Source: Candidatus Kaiserbacteria bacterium (GTDB lineage Bacteria > Patescibacteriota > Minisyncoccia > Phycocordibacterales > UBA12088). From it: DNA of 31,599 nt. The notes under the pieces are model-generated. The model saw only the letters and a list, made by a program, of their open reading frames with translations, had not been told where the DNA came from and did no database searches. The stretch covers positions 1-31,599 of the forward strand of contig SKIN01000025.1 in NCBI GenBank assembly GCA_007116405.1. The letters run 5' to 3'. Below are positions 1-7,146 of this stretch, in pieces; the first letter of the stretch is position 1, and the number at the start of each line of letters is the position of its first letter. The translations under genes were made by a program, and so were the position numbers.

Positions 1-355
1 AGGAAACGCACAGTGTAGTGGGTCTCCCGATCAGCAGGCGGTCGAGAATGTGCATGCCGCACTCCTCGCATTCGTGCCACCGAGAATCATGCGCGATGCG
101 CTTAATGACCGTTCTGATCATTTTTATCCTTGCGGTGTTACCTTCCATGCGGTTCGTGAGCCCCTCAAGCGTCTCGTAGTACGCACTCTGGTCGGAGACA
201 TCGGGGTTACGACCCTGCGCCTCCCTAAATTCTGTGCGTTCGTATTCTAGGTCATCGGCGTGCTCTTTGAGTCGCTTTTCGAAGTACTCGAGAAGCAACG
301 GACGTACTTGTTCAACGGTTCCGCCGTTGCGCAATAGATCTTCAACCTTTTTCAT
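1..355 (-). CDS. DksA/TraR-family C4 zinc-finger protein, partial (C-terminus off the left edge)
   Basis: The gene starts at the ATG at 353-355 and stays open to the window edge, giving 118 codons. The N-terminal two thirds are charged and helical, as in the DksA coiled coil. Then follow Cys96-x2-Cys99-Gly, an Ile-x3-Arg-Leu stretch, a Pro, and Cys116 with a further Cys expected just past the edge. This matches the DksA/TraR zinc-finger pattern. Family members bind in the RNA polymerase secondary channel and modulate initiation, often together with ppGpp; that role is inferred here. An AAGGGG ribosome binding site lies 8 nt before the ATG, one of the few good ones in the window. The acidic tip residues that define true DksA were not checked, so a TraR/YocK-like relative is possible. 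Confidence 0.85.
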   Translation of the reverse strand, partial: MKKVEDLLRNGGTVEQVRPLLLEYFEKRLKEHADDLEYERTEFREAQGRNPDVSDQSAYYETLEGLTNRMEGNTARIKMIRTVIKRIAHDSRWHECEECGMHILDRLLIGRPTTLCVS

Positions 356-409
356 TTTTTAATCCCCTTTTTGTGTGAAAGAACATGTCCCAGCGTTCAG
401 GACCGCCAT

Positions 410-437
410 ACAATATCACACATCTATAGTTTGTCAA
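410..437 (-). promoter_or_regulatory. Putative promoter of the DksA-like gene
   Basis: Reading the minus strand, TTGACA (432-437) is followed after 16 nt by TATTGT (410-415). Transcription would start near 403, leaving a leader of about 48 nt before the ATG at 355. Confidence 0.5.
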
Positions 438-463
438 ACACAAGTTCCGAGGCATAGCATTCA

Positions 464-492
464 TTGCTCCGACGCCGAAAAGACGCTACACT
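464..492 (+). promoter_or_regulatory. Putative tRNA-Ser promoter
   Basis: TTGCTC (464-469), a 17-nt spacer and TACACT (487-492) sit so that transcription would begin near 499, about 8 nt before the mature tRNA 5' end at 507. Confidence 0.5.
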
Positions 493-506
493 GCGAGGAC
501 AATTTT

Positions 507-593
507 GGAGGGGTGGCTGAGAGGTCGAAGGCGCTCGACTCGAAATCGAGTAGGGGGGAAACCCCCTCGAGGGTTCGAATCCCTCCCCCTCCG
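507..593 (+). tRNA. tRNA-Ser (anticodon CGA)
   Basis: This is a class II tRNA. The acceptor strands GGAGGGG (507-513) and CCCCTCC (586-592) pair perfectly. The anticodon stem CTCGA/TCGAG encloses the loop CTCGAAA, so the anticodon is CGA and reads UCG. A long variable arm (GGGGG-AAA-CCCCC type) precedes the T arm GAGGG-TTCGAAT-CCCTC (569-585). The discriminator is G593, and CCA is not encoded, so a CCA-adding enzyme is needed. The 3' trailer is unusual: it contains an almost complete inverted copy of the T-arm/acceptor 3' strand. Confidence 0.97.
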
Positions 594-662
594 CAAAAGC
601 GAGCGTAGCGAGTGTTGCGGAGGGGAGCAAGCAAACTGCTTTGCTTGCGTGAGGGATTCGAA
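574..662 (+). repeat. Imperfect inverted repeat joining the tRNA-Ser 3' end to its trailer
   Basis: The tRNA 3' strand at 574-596 is the exact complement, in two blocks, of the downstream sequence. CCCCTCCGCAA (586-596) pairs with TTGCGGAGGGG (615-625), 11 bp. TTCGAATCCCTC (574-585) pairs with GAGGGATTCGAA (651-662), 12 bp. Between the two trailer blocks lies a 25-nt insert (626-650) that itself forms a 9-bp hairpin. A pre-tRNA containing this trailer could fold its 3' half away from the cloverleaf. The loop at 597-614 contains GAGCGTAGCGA. Confidence 0.85.
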
Positions 663-674
663 AGGCGCAGACAT

Positions 675-695
675 GTTCCGAGTGAAGCGAGGAAC
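675..695 (+). repeat. Hairpin A1 with GAG...CGA loop
   Basis: GTTCC and GGAAC form a 5-bp stem around the loop GAGTGAAGCGA. It begins 58 nt into repeat unit A. Confidence 0.7.
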
Positions 696-723
696 GGGCG
701 AGCCGGGGTCGAGAGCACTTGGC

Positions 724-749
724 CTTTTCCGAGTGAAGCGAAGGAAAAG
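724..749 (+). repeat. Hairpin A2 with GAG...CGA loop
   Basis: CTTTTCC and GGAAAAG form a 7-bp stem around GAGTGAAGCGAA. The loop is the same as in A1, but the stem is unrelated. Confidence 0.75.
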
Positions 750-865
750 ACCTAGTGACTCGTGACCGCATCCCTCCCATATCAACCGGTGGCGTTCATT
801 TTCTTGGGCGGAGGGGAGCAAGCAAACTGCTTTGCTTGCGTGAGGGATTCGAAGCTCCGCAGATT

Positions 866-894
866 ATTTCATGAGCCGTCGAGGCGAATGAAAT
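866..894 (+). repeat. Hairpin B1 with GAG...CGA loop
   Basis: ATTTCAT and ATGAAAT form a perfect 7-bp stem around GAGCCGTCGAGGCGA. The loop has an inner GCC/GGC pairing. It starts 58 nt into unit B, the same offset as A1 in unit A. Confidence 0.75.
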
Positions 895-920
895 TCGAGG
901 AGCCGTCCAAGAACACGAGT

Positions 921-950
921 CTGTTTGTGAGTCGCAGACGAAACAAACAG
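921..950 (+). repeat. Hairpin B2 with GAG...CGA loop
   Basis: CTGTTTGT and ACAAACAG form a perfect 8-bp stem around GAGTCGCAGACGAA. It starts 113 nt into unit B, against 107 nt for A2 in unit A. Confidence 0.75.
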
Positions 951-1002
951 CCGTGATTCTAGGACGAAGCCCGACCCAAATTACGAACCAATGGCGAGTG
1001 TT

Positions 1003-1056
1003 GCGGAGGGGAGTAAGCAAACCGCTTTGCTTGCGTGAGGGATTCGAAGCTCCGCA
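1003..1056 (+). repeat. Partial third repeat unit (head only)
   Basis: GCGGAGGGG (1003-1011), a 25-nt insert (1012-1036) and GAGGGATTCGAA (1037-1048) repeat the head of units A and B, ending in GCTCCGCA. The insert differs at two positions. One turns a C-G stem pair into a T-G pair that can still form as a U-G wobble in RNA. The other lies in the loop (CCGC for CTGC). The stem is therefore preserved. The unit stops about 30 nt before the recG promoter. Confidence 0.8.
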
Positions 1057-1083
1057 CCCGCTCACCGTCATTGCACCCCAAAG

Positions 1084-1092
1084 TGCTATACT
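1084..1092 (+). promoter_or_regulatory. recG promoter (extended -10, predicted leaderless)
   Basis: TGC-TATACT is an extended -10 box ending 8 nt before the recG ATG at 1101. No good -35 is seen. Transcription would start at or next to the ATG. Confidence 0.6.
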
Positions 1093-1100
1093 GATACCCT

Positions 1101-3245
1101 ATGCTCGAATCGCCCATTACAGACCATTTCCGTCTTCAGGAGGACCAGAAACGTGCACTGCGGCGTCTTAAACTCCACACGATTCGCGACCTCCTGTACC
1201 ACTTCCCCGCCCGGTACGAACGGGCCGGCGACCAGACCACGGTCGCAGGATTGGTGCCCGGCAACGACGTCATCCTGTACGGCACGATACGGAAACCGGA
1301 GACCAGGCGCGCATGGAAAAGCAAACGCCCCATGAGCGAAGCATGGCTGGAGGATGGTACCGGCAAGGTCAAGCTCATGTGGTTCAACCAGCCGTACATC
1401 GCAAAGATGCTGACTGACGGTGTGATGGTGAAGATAAGCGGGAGAGTGGAGGGCGGTTCGTCTCCATATGTTGCGAACCCCGAGGTGGTGCAGGTGCAGT
1501 CGTTACCGGTGGGAGGTACTGACACAGTGTTTGGAGACGGTGAGAGTGGCGATGGACTCTTTGCGATATACCCGGAGAGCCAGGGGATAACCTCACGATG
1601 GTTCCGCCATGCCATTGCCAAGGTGCTAAAACAGGTAACCACAGCATCGATAGGCGACCCGGTACCTGAAGTGATGCGCAAGCAGTACAAACTACCTGCA
1701 CTTTTGACCGCACTTGTGTGGATACACCAACCCAAGCGGCAGGAAGATGCGACGGTCGCACGAAAACGTTTTGCGTTCGAGGAAATACTGCTCATACAAG
1801 TCCTTAAGCAACGTGAACGGGCCCTTCATGACACACAAGCGACCTATCCCCTACCGAGGATACATGAGGAGATAGATACATTCGTGGCCCGCCTTCCCTT
1901 CACCCTCACCACGGGTCAGTGGCACGCCATCGAGATGATCGCAAGCGACATGGCGCGCACTCCGGCAATGAGTCGGCTCCTTGAGGGTGACGTTGGCTCC
2001 GGAAAGACGGCCGTGGCTGCAGCGACAGCATACGGCGTGGTAACAAGCTCACCCGCCGAAAGGCCGAGCGCGTCGCTCCAGGTTGCGTACATGGCGCCCA
2101 CTGAGATACTCGCCGAGCAACACTTTGCGTCTTTCTGCGAACTCTTTGGACACCTGCCTATCCAAATAGGATTGGTGACCGGTTCGGGGTGCAAAAAGTA
2201 CCCAAGCAAAGTGGATGCCGGCAAAGCAACAAAGATAGCAAAGAAACGACTTCTCGCGTGGGTCGAGAATGGTGAGATAGCGATACTCGTAGGTACGCAT
2301 GCACTGATTCAACAGAGTGTCCGTTTTCGCGACCTCGCGTACGTGATAATCGATGAACAGCATCGCTTTGGCACCGGTCAACGGCAGGCCCTGGCCCGCA
2401 AGGACGGGCCGCTGCCTCACCTGTTATCCATGACAGCAACTCCGATACCTCGCACACTTGCCCTCACCATGTATGGCGACCTTGACCTCACAGTGCTCGA
2501 TGAGATGCCCCCGGGGAGAAAGCCGGTGCGCACTGAGGTCGTTACCGCAAACGGAAGACGTAGCATGTACGAAGCAGTGCGACGCGAGCTCGACGCGGGA
2601 AGACAAGCGTACGTCATATGCCCGCGTATTGATGAACCCGACCCAAGCAAAGCACTTGCAGTGCAAACACGGTCAGTCAAAGCAGAGGCGTCTCGATTGC
2701 AAGCTCAAGAACTTAAAGGATACCGAATAGAAGTGCTGCACGGGCAGATGAAGCCGGCGGAAAAAGATGCCGTGATGCGGAGCTTTCTCGCGCATGACGT
2801 GGACGTACTTGTCGCTACGTCGGTGGTTGAGGTGGGAGTGAACGTGCCGAACGCGACCGTCATCATCATCGAGGGTGCCGAGCGTTTCGGTCTGGCGCAA
2901 CTTCACCAGCTGCGGGGGAGAGTCGTACGCTCGACACATCAAGCCCACTGTTTCGCGCTTACGAGCGAGGGAGGAGCGACGACACGCCTCAGGGCGTTCG
3001 TGAAAGCGAAGAATGGCTTTGAGCTAGCGGAAATGGATCTGAAACTGCGTGGACCGGGGGAGTTGTATGGCAGAGCGCAGTCAGGAATGAGTGACGTGGG
3101 GATGGAAGCTTTGAAGAATCTTCGCTTGGTTGAGGCGGCTCGGGAGGAGGCGAAGCTTGTGCTTGCCAACGACCCCCTTCTTGAGAAGCATCCCGAACTC
3201 GCGCACGTTCTTTCGCTACGCGCTACACGAATTCATTTTGAGTAA
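1101..3245 (+). CDS. recG: ATP-dependent DNA helicase RecG
   Basis: At 714 aa it is slightly longer than the usual roughly 690 aa. RecG regresses stalled replication forks and migrates Holliday junctions. The N-terminal third is the wedge/OB region (residues about 1-240). The superfamily 2 helicase core follows: Walker A GDVGSGKT near residues 296-303, the RecG-type DEQH box near 417-420, the MTATPIPRT motif near 443-451, and the C-terminal helicase motifs ending in the RecG signature region LHQLRGRV. The ATG at 1101 is chosen because a TATACT box lies 8 nt upstream and the protein begins as expected. Roughly twenty of its isoleucines use ATA, which is unusual at this GC content and fits the tRNA-Ile(UAU) found downstream. 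The gene stands alone and converges on the next gene with only 5 nt between stops. Confidence 0.97.
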   Translation: MLESPITDHFRLQEDQKRALRRLKLHTIRDLLYHFPARYERAGDQTTVAGLVPGNDVILYGTIRKPETRRAWKSKRPMSEAWLEDGTGKVKLMWFNQPYIAKMLTDGVMVKISGRVEGGSSPYVANPEVVQVQSLPVGGTDTVFGDGESGDGLFAIYPESQGITSRWFRHAIAKVLKQVTTASIGDPVPEVMRKQYKLPALLTALVWIHQPKRQEDATVARKRFAFEEILLIQVLKQRERALHDTQATYPLPRIHEEIDTFVARLPFTLTTGQWHAIEMIASDMARTPAMSRLLEGDVGSGKTAVAAATAYGVVTSSPAERPSASLQVAYMAPTEILAEQHFASFCELFGHLPIQIGLVTGSGCKKYPSKVDAGKATKIAKKRLLAWVENGEIAILVGTHALIQQSVRFRDLAYVIIDEQHRFGTGQRQALARKDGPLPHLLSMTATPIPRTLALTMYGDLDLTVLDEMPPGRKPVRTEVVTANGRRSMYEAVRRELDAGRQAYVICPRIDEPDPSKALAVQTRSVKAEASRLQAQELKGYRIEVLHGQMKPAEKDAVMRSFLAHDVDVLVATSVVEVGVNVPNATVIIIEGAERFGLAQLHQLRGRVVRSTHQAHCFALTSEGGATTRLRAFVKAKNGFELAEMDLKLRGPGELYGRAQSGMSDVGMEALKNLRLVEAAREEAKLVLANDPLLEKHPELAHVLSLRATRIHFE

Positions 3246-3250
3246 CCGGT

Positions 3251-3622
3251 CTAAAAGAAAAGGGGGTAGACGTGTTGACGGAACCACACCAAGAGACCGC
3301 CTAGAATACACATGGGTATGAATAAAGTGGCAAAGAGACCAAGTGCGTCCGCACCTCGCAAGCGAGCCATGAACGCTATCGCCATGGCGCCTACGCCAAG
3401 TATGAAGATACCAAGGAGTGTCCCCAGAGGACCAAAGAAGAATGGTGGTACGACAGGTGCCGCAATGCCGAGCACAATACTCCCGATCCCTTCGGGCACA
3501 CCTCTCCAAGAACGAGGAACCTTCGGCTCCACCGTAGTAAAGACAGGAGATCGTGGTGGCGCACTCGACGGAGGCCGCATGTCTGCTTGGCCGGATGGGT
3601 GTCCTGTGCTTTCTGTTTCCAT
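3251..3622 (-). CDS. Small membrane protein of unknown function
   Basis: A 123-aa protein that I do not recognise. The first 45 residues are polar and rich in Pro/Ser/Arg. Two or three hydrophobic segments follow (about 46-90 and 95-113), including a VVPPFFFGPLGTLLGIF stretch, so it is likely an inner-membrane protein with a cytoplasmic N-tail. It starts 22 nt downstream of the tRNA-Ile 3' end on the same strand with no clear promoter between, so it may be transcribed with the tRNA and released by tRNA 3' processing. It has no visible ribosome binding site. The overlapping plus-strand frame is treated as a shadow. Confidence 0.65.
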   Translation of the reverse strand: METESTGHPSGQADMRPPSSAPPRSPVFTTVEPKVPRSWRGVPEGIGSIVLGIAAPVVPPFFFGPLGTLLGIFILGVGAMAIAFMARLRGADALGLFATLFIPMCILGGLLVWFRQHVYPLFF

Positions 3623-3644
3623 GATGGGTACGTACTGTAGCCGG

Positions 3645-3717
3645 TGCGCGCACCAGGACTCGAACCTGGGACCACCGAGGTATAAGCTCGGCGCTCTACC
3701 AACTGAGCTATGCGCGC
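3645..3717 (-). tRNA. tRNA-Ile (anticodon UAU)
   Basis: A full cloverleaf reads on the minus strand. It has acceptor GCGCGCA/TGCGCGC, D stem GCTC/GAGC, anticodon stem CCGAG/CTCGG with loop CTTATAC (anticodon TAT), a 5-nt variable loop, and T arm CCAGG-TTCGAGT-CCTGG. The discriminator base is A, followed by CC but not CCA. UAU decodes AUA by direct pairing. Most bacteria instead use a CAU anticodon converted to lysidine by TilS. Confidence 0.93.
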
Positions 3718-3726
3718 ATGCCTACC

Positions 3727-3754
3727 ACTATACCGTAAAACGGCCTACGCTCAA
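3727..3754 (-). promoter_or_regulatory. Putative tRNA-Ile promoter
   Basis: On the minus strand TTGAGC (3749-3754), a 16-nt spacer and TATAGT (3727-3732) place the start near 3720, just before the tRNA 5' end at 3717. Confidence 0.5.
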
Positions 3755-3774
3755 TATGTGTGCAACATATACGA

Positions 3775-3798
3775 AACCACCGGTCGAAACCAGTGGTT
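3775..3798 (-). terminator. Hairpin after the lamin-tail gene, possible terminator
   Basis: ACCACTGG and CCGGTGGT form an 8-bp stem (one U-G pair) with loop TTTCGA, 20 nt after the stop codon of the lamin-tail gene. The following T-tract is poor (TTCGTAT), so termination is uncertain. Confidence 0.4.
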
Positions 3799-3818
3799 GC
3801 GCACGCATGGTTGAATAC

Positions 3819-5021
3819 TTATCGTCCAGGAGTCGGTGCTTCAAGCACCACCCAGTCACTTGATGTATCCGTGTCGACAGTTACAGGTACACGCGCGAGC
3901 GAACTGCCTCTAGGGGCAACAAGACTGCCCGCGGGAAAGACCATTTCGTTGGTACCATAACTCATTGCGTCAATGAGCACATTCTCAGGGTCATAGAGGT
4001 ACACGGCGTCTCCTCCATTTCCAAGACCGTTACTCCCTATCTTGCTGTTGAGGATGACTGAGAGTGTTTCCGTCGGGATATCCCAGAAGGTGAAGGTAGA
4101 TGCTTCCGGTGTGATGATGGCGTATGCACCGGGAAGGAGTAACAGTCCTTCGCCCACCAGCACATCTTTACCCGCACTGTCTCCAATAGTATATCCGGCA
4201 AGGTCTATCGGGGTGTCAGAACCGTTGTACAGTTCTATCCACTCATTCTCTCCCTGACCTTCACTGCCCTGCGATGCGACGAGACTGTAGAGAACCTCGC
4301 TGATGACCAATCGTCCGTGTGATACCGGCGTGGTCGGCTCGGATTGCTCATCCTCGGAACCTCCGGTCGTGTCACCGCCTCCAGAGCCATCAGAACCTCC
4401 CTCGTCTGCTCCATTCCCTGTATCATTCCCCGCGTCCGTACCGGAATCAGTCCCACCTTCCTCAGGTGAGCCGTCCCCAATATTCGCATCACCGTTCACG
4501 GGCGTACCATCCGCGCCTTGGTCATTGTCACTGCCCTGCCCGGCTTCTTCTCCTTCCCCGGTGCCGGAATGTTCTCCATCGTTCCCTGTATCAGTACCGG
4601 CTCCCTGCTCCGTGCCGATGTTGGTGCCATTATCAAGGTCCGCACCTGTACCGGTCTCCGGTACCGCACCCGCCCCATCACCGTCTGCAGCACCTTCTTC
4701 GTCGGCACCTCCGCAGAATGATGGAAGTACCTGCTCCACTCGGCTGCGTGACTGGAGTTTTGTTAAACGGTCGCACGTACGTTGCGCCAGTCGTTGTTTC
4801 TGAAGCTCAAGGCGAGCTTCGTGCATCGCGATACGTTCTTGCAGCATTCGTACGGTATGCGCCGTACGTTCTTCCATATGTCGAATATCCATGTGATACC
4901 GTTCGACATGCATCGTGTAGACAACCGTGTTGTCCACGCCACCACTCCTCGCTTCGATGTCCGAAAGAGGGATAAGACCCGCACCTGCGAATATAGCCAT
5001 TGCTATGAGAGATCTATGCAT
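3819..5021 (-). CDS. Secreted lamin-tail-domain protein with acidic low-complexity linker
   Basis: 400 aa. Residues 1-25 look like a signal peptide (hydrophobic core, then IEARSGG). Residues about 35-100 form a charged, probably coiled-coil segment rich in Glu, Arg, His and Gln. About 105-235 is a repetitive Gly/Asp/Glu/Thr/Ser linker with almost no hydrophobic residues. The C-terminal 160 residues fit a bacterial lamin tail domain: an ISEVLY strand, ENEWIELYN, DLAGYTIGD, and an SSLARVP...APTPGR ending. This Ig-like domain is common on cell-surface proteins of Patescibacteria. Its function is not established, with surface anchoring or adhesion the usual guess. The protein ends with the domain and has no visible sorting signal. 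The strong base bias of the linker creates long open frames on the opposite strand. No clear promoter was found in the 116-nt gap to ftsH. Confidence 0.85.
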   Translation of the reverse strand: MHRSLIAMAIFAGAGLIPLSDIEARSGGVDNTVVYTMHVERYHMDIRHMEERTAHTVRMLQERIAMHEARLELQKQRLAQRTCDRLTKLQSRSRVEQVLPSFCGGADEEGAADGDGAGAVPETGTGADLDNGTNIGTEQGAGTDTGNDGEHSGTGEGEEAGQGSDNDQGADGTPVNGDANIGDGSPEEGGTDSGTDAGNDTGNGADEGGSDGSGGGDTTGGSEDEQSEPTTPVSHGRLVISEVLYSLVASQGSEGQGENEWIELYNGSDTPIDLAGYTIGDSAGKDVLVGEGLLLLPGAYAIITPEASTFTFWDIPTETLSVILNSKIGSNGLGNGGDAVYLYDPENVLIDAMSYGTNEMVFPAGSLVAPRGSSLARVPVTVDTDTSSDWVVLEAPTPGR

Positions 5022-5137
5022 AGTGTTGCAAAAGAATTACGTAACTAATTACAGTATTCTACTGCAATAAAGGATATCCCTCTCCATGCACCCTGTGGAG
5101 AACATCACTACACAACGAGTATGTCTTTGCGGGAAGA

Positions 5138-7081
5138 CTAGGCTTCCACACCCTCGGGCTTCTTTGGCTCTATGCCGTGTAGAATGAGTATCTGCTCAAA
5201 GTCTTCGCGTTCGAGTGTCTCTACCTCAACAAGCTTCTTCGCGATAGCGTCGAGTGCTTTGCGGTGCGTCACAATGACATCTTTTGCTCGTTTATGCGCC
5301 TCACGGATGATACGGTCGACCTCTTGGTCTATCTCCCCGGCCACCTTGTCTGAATACTCTTTGTCGCCGAGACCCGGACCGAACATGGTGCGGCCTCCAT
5401 CACTCTCGAGCGCACGTGGGCCGAACTTCTCACTCATGCCCCATCGGGCGACCATGTTGCGCGCGAGCGCAGTGAGCACCTGCAGGTCATTGCTTGGACC
5501 GGTGGTCAGGTCTCCGTAGACGACCTCTTCCGCCACGTATCCTCCCAACGCTTTAGCAATGTCATCGAGGAACTGTTTCCTGCTTTGCATTCGTTTGTCT
5601 TCAAACGGCAACGTCAAGGTGTAGCCGGCAGCTCTGCCTCGGCTGATGATCGATATCTTATGGACAGGATCCGAATGCTCGAGCACCGACCCAACTAACG
5701 CGTGCCCCGCCTCATGATAGGCAGTAATCTCCTTCTCGCGCTTATTGAGTACATGACTCTTGCGTTCGGGACCAAGCATCACTTTCTCGATGGAACGGAT
5801 GAGGTCGTACTGGGTTATCTTCTTGCGGTTCTCCCGGGCGGCAAGAATGGCGCCCTCGTTCATCAGGTTCTGCAGGTCGGCGCCTGAAAAGCCGACAGTA
5901 CGCTCAGCAATGACACGCAGGTCAACATCTTCACCTAACGGCTTCTTGCGGGCATGCACCTTAAGTATCGCGTCTCTGTCATCGCGGTCGGGGAGGTCTA
6001 TCATGACTCGGCGGTCGAAACGACCGGGGCGCAAGAGCGCCGGATCGAGAACATCAGGCCTGTTCGTCGCAGCCATGATGATGAGTTTCTCATGCGGCTC
6101 AAAGCCATCCATTTCAACCAGTATCTGGTTGAGGGTCTGCTCACGCTCGTCGTTGCCTCCCCCTACCCCGGTACCGCGGACACGACCAACGGCATCGATC
6201 TCATCGATGAAGATAATGGCAGGCGCGGCTTTCTTCGCCATCTTGAAGAGGTCTCGCACGCGACTCGCACCAACGCCGACGAACATCTCCACGAACTCGG
6301 AACCCGAGATGGTGAAGAACGGCACCTTTGCCTCTCCGGAGACAGCGCGTGCCAACAAGGTCTTTCCGGTACCCGGGCCGCCCATAAGGAGTACGCCTTT
6401 GGGGATACGGGCACCGATGTCGATGAACTTCTTGGGATTCTTCAAAAAGTCTACTATCTCAGCAAGCTCTTCCTTTGCCTCCTTCGCACCGGCAACATCC
6501 TCAAAGGTGATGCGTTGGCCCTTGTCGTCGGGATCTATCATGCGCGCCTTACTCTGGCCGAACGTGAATGCTTGCATACCCGCGCCACGCATATGACGCA
6601 ACAAAAGCCAGAGGAGTATGAGAATGAAGATGAGTGGTATCGTGAACGGGGCAAGCATCAAGAACCAGTAGCGGAATCCGCTCTCCTCGGTCACCTTGAT
6701 CTCCACGGCACGTATCTGTTCAGCAGTGATACCGAAGTTCCCCAGTGTTTCTGATATCGCGGTACCTGCTTCTTTCTTTGCCTTTCGTGTGGGTCCGGCG
6801 TCCGCATCGTCACCGTGGTAGGTGAGTAGCAGAATGTCTCCCTGCACCTCAATGCGCTGAACGAGCCCTTCGGCAACGTCATTTGCAACCTCGGTCACCG
6901 TGATCTGCTCAGGTTCATCCGCGCGTTCCGACATGAGCGAGAACCCATACGCCAAAAGGAGGAGAATACCGAAGGTCAACAAGAGGTTGATCCAAAACTG
7001 TTTACTTGCATCGGGAGGTGTGCCGGCGCCTTTGTTGCCCGGTTTCTGAGGATTCTTTGGTTTTTGTTGGTTCGTGTCCAT
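5138..7081 (-). CDS. ftsH: ATP-dependent zinc metalloprotease FtsH
   Basis: 647 aa, normal for FtsH, a membrane-anchored AAA+ protease that extracts and degrades membrane and regulatory proteins as a hexamer. Two transmembrane segments (about 30-50 and 138-162) flank an extracytoplasmic domain of about 85 residues. The AAA+ module has Walker A GGPGTGKT (234-241), Walker B FIDEID (291-296) and the second region of homology with RPGRFDRR (351-358). The M41 protease zinc motif HEAGH is at 456-460, and the downstream SNDL motif supplies the third zinc ligand. The N-terminus is rich in Gln, Lys and Pro and cytoplasmic. The start at 7081 is supported by a promoter whose -10 box ends 8 nt upstream, predicting a leaderless message. 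The gene is apparently monocistronic. Confidence 0.98.
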   Translation of the reverse strand: MDTNQQKPKNPQKPGNKGAGTPPDASKQFWINLLLTFGILLLLAYGFSLMSERADEPEQITVTEVANDVAEGLVQRIEVQGDILLLTYHGDDADAGPTRKAKKEAGTAISETLGNFGITAEQIRAVEIKVTEESGFRYWFLMLAPFTIPLIFILILLWLLLRHMRGAGMQAFTFGQSKARMIDPDDKGQRITFEDVAGAKEAKEELAEIVDFLKNPKKFIDIGARIPKGVLLMGGPGTGKTLLARAVSGEAKVPFFTISGSEFVEMFVGVGASRVRDLFKMAKKAAPAIIFIDEIDAVGRVRGTGVGGGNDEREQTLNQILVEMDGFEPHEKLIIMAATNRPDVLDPALLRPGRFDRRVMIDLPDRDDRDAILKVHARKKPLGEDVDLRVIAERTVGFSGADLQNLMNEGAILAARENRKKITQYDLIRSIEKVMLGPERKSHVLNKREKEITAYHEAGHALVGSVLEHSDPVHKISIISRGRAAGYTLTLPFEDKRMQSRKQFLDDIAKALGGYVAEEVVYGDLTTGPSNDLQVLTALARNMVARWGMSEKFGPRALESDGGRTMFGPGLGDKEYSDKVAGEIDQEVDRIIREAHKRAKDVIVTHRKALDAIAKKLVEVETLEREDFEQILILHGIEPKKPEGVEA

Positions 7082-7089
7082 GACTTCGA

Positions 7090-7118
7090 AGTATAGCGCA
7101 TGGCCATGAACATGTCAC
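7090..7118 (-). promoter_or_regulatory. ftsH promoter (predicted leaderless)
   Basis: GTGACA (7113-7118), a 17-nt spacer and TATACT (7090-7095) are followed by 8 nt and the ATG. This is the best complete example of the leaderless promoter type in the window. Confidence 0.7.
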
Positions 7119-7146
7119 CTTTGCGGACACGTACCGATAGGTGAGG

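Larger units (their letters stand above)
617..807 (+). repeat. tRNA-Ser-linked repeat unit A (191 bp)
   Basis: The unit opens with GCGGAGGGG (617-625), the 25-nt palindromic insert (626-650: GCAAGCAAA-CTGC-TTTGCTTGC) and GAGGGATTCGAA (651-662). The outer blocks are the reverse complement of the tRNA-Ser 3' end, and the insert sits exactly at the T-stem/acceptor junction. Two hairpins follow (675-695 and 724-749). The remainder aligns with unit B through shared words such as GAGCCG, a CCC..CCCA stretch and TGGCG near its end. No convincing gene was seen; open frames here are by-products of the repeat. Confidence 0.8.
808..1002 (+). repeat. tRNA-Ser-linked repeat unit B (195 bp)
   Basis: The first 46 nt (808-853) are identical to unit A. 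They consist of the antisense tRNA-Ser 3' end split by the 25-nt palindrome (817-841). Here the element closes with GCTCCGC (854-860), complementary to its opening GCGGAG. Two hairpins follow at 866-894 and 921-950, close to the offsets seen in unit A but with different stems. The end of the unit (about 951-1002) is recognisably related to the end of unit A. Confidence 0.8.

Noticed and set aside
617..1056. CRISPR-like interpretation of the three repeats
   Set aside because: The spacing is about 190 bp, the intervening DNA is related between units and contains hairpins, and there are no cas genes nearby.
424..1071. Several minus-strand reading frames of 85-118 codons across tRNA-Ser and the repeats (with GGIRTLEG and NPSRKQS words)
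   Set aside because: They are antisense translations of the tRNA and its repeat copies. The same words recur only because the DNA repeats, and none has a start signal.
3312..3863. Plus-strand frame of 183 codons across the small membrane gene and tRNA-Ile
   Set aside because: It runs through an antisense tRNA, so it cannot be a normal coding region.
4303..4975. Plus-strand frames of 166 and 218 codons rich in Pro/Ser or His/Arg opposite the lamin-tail gene
   Set aside because: They mirror the Gly/Asp/Glu linker codons of the real gene, which has a signal peptide and a recognisable domain.
5760..6754. Plus-strand frames of 278 and 266 codons opposite ftsH
   Set aside because: Both overlap the AAA+ core of ftsH on the other strand, with no independent support.
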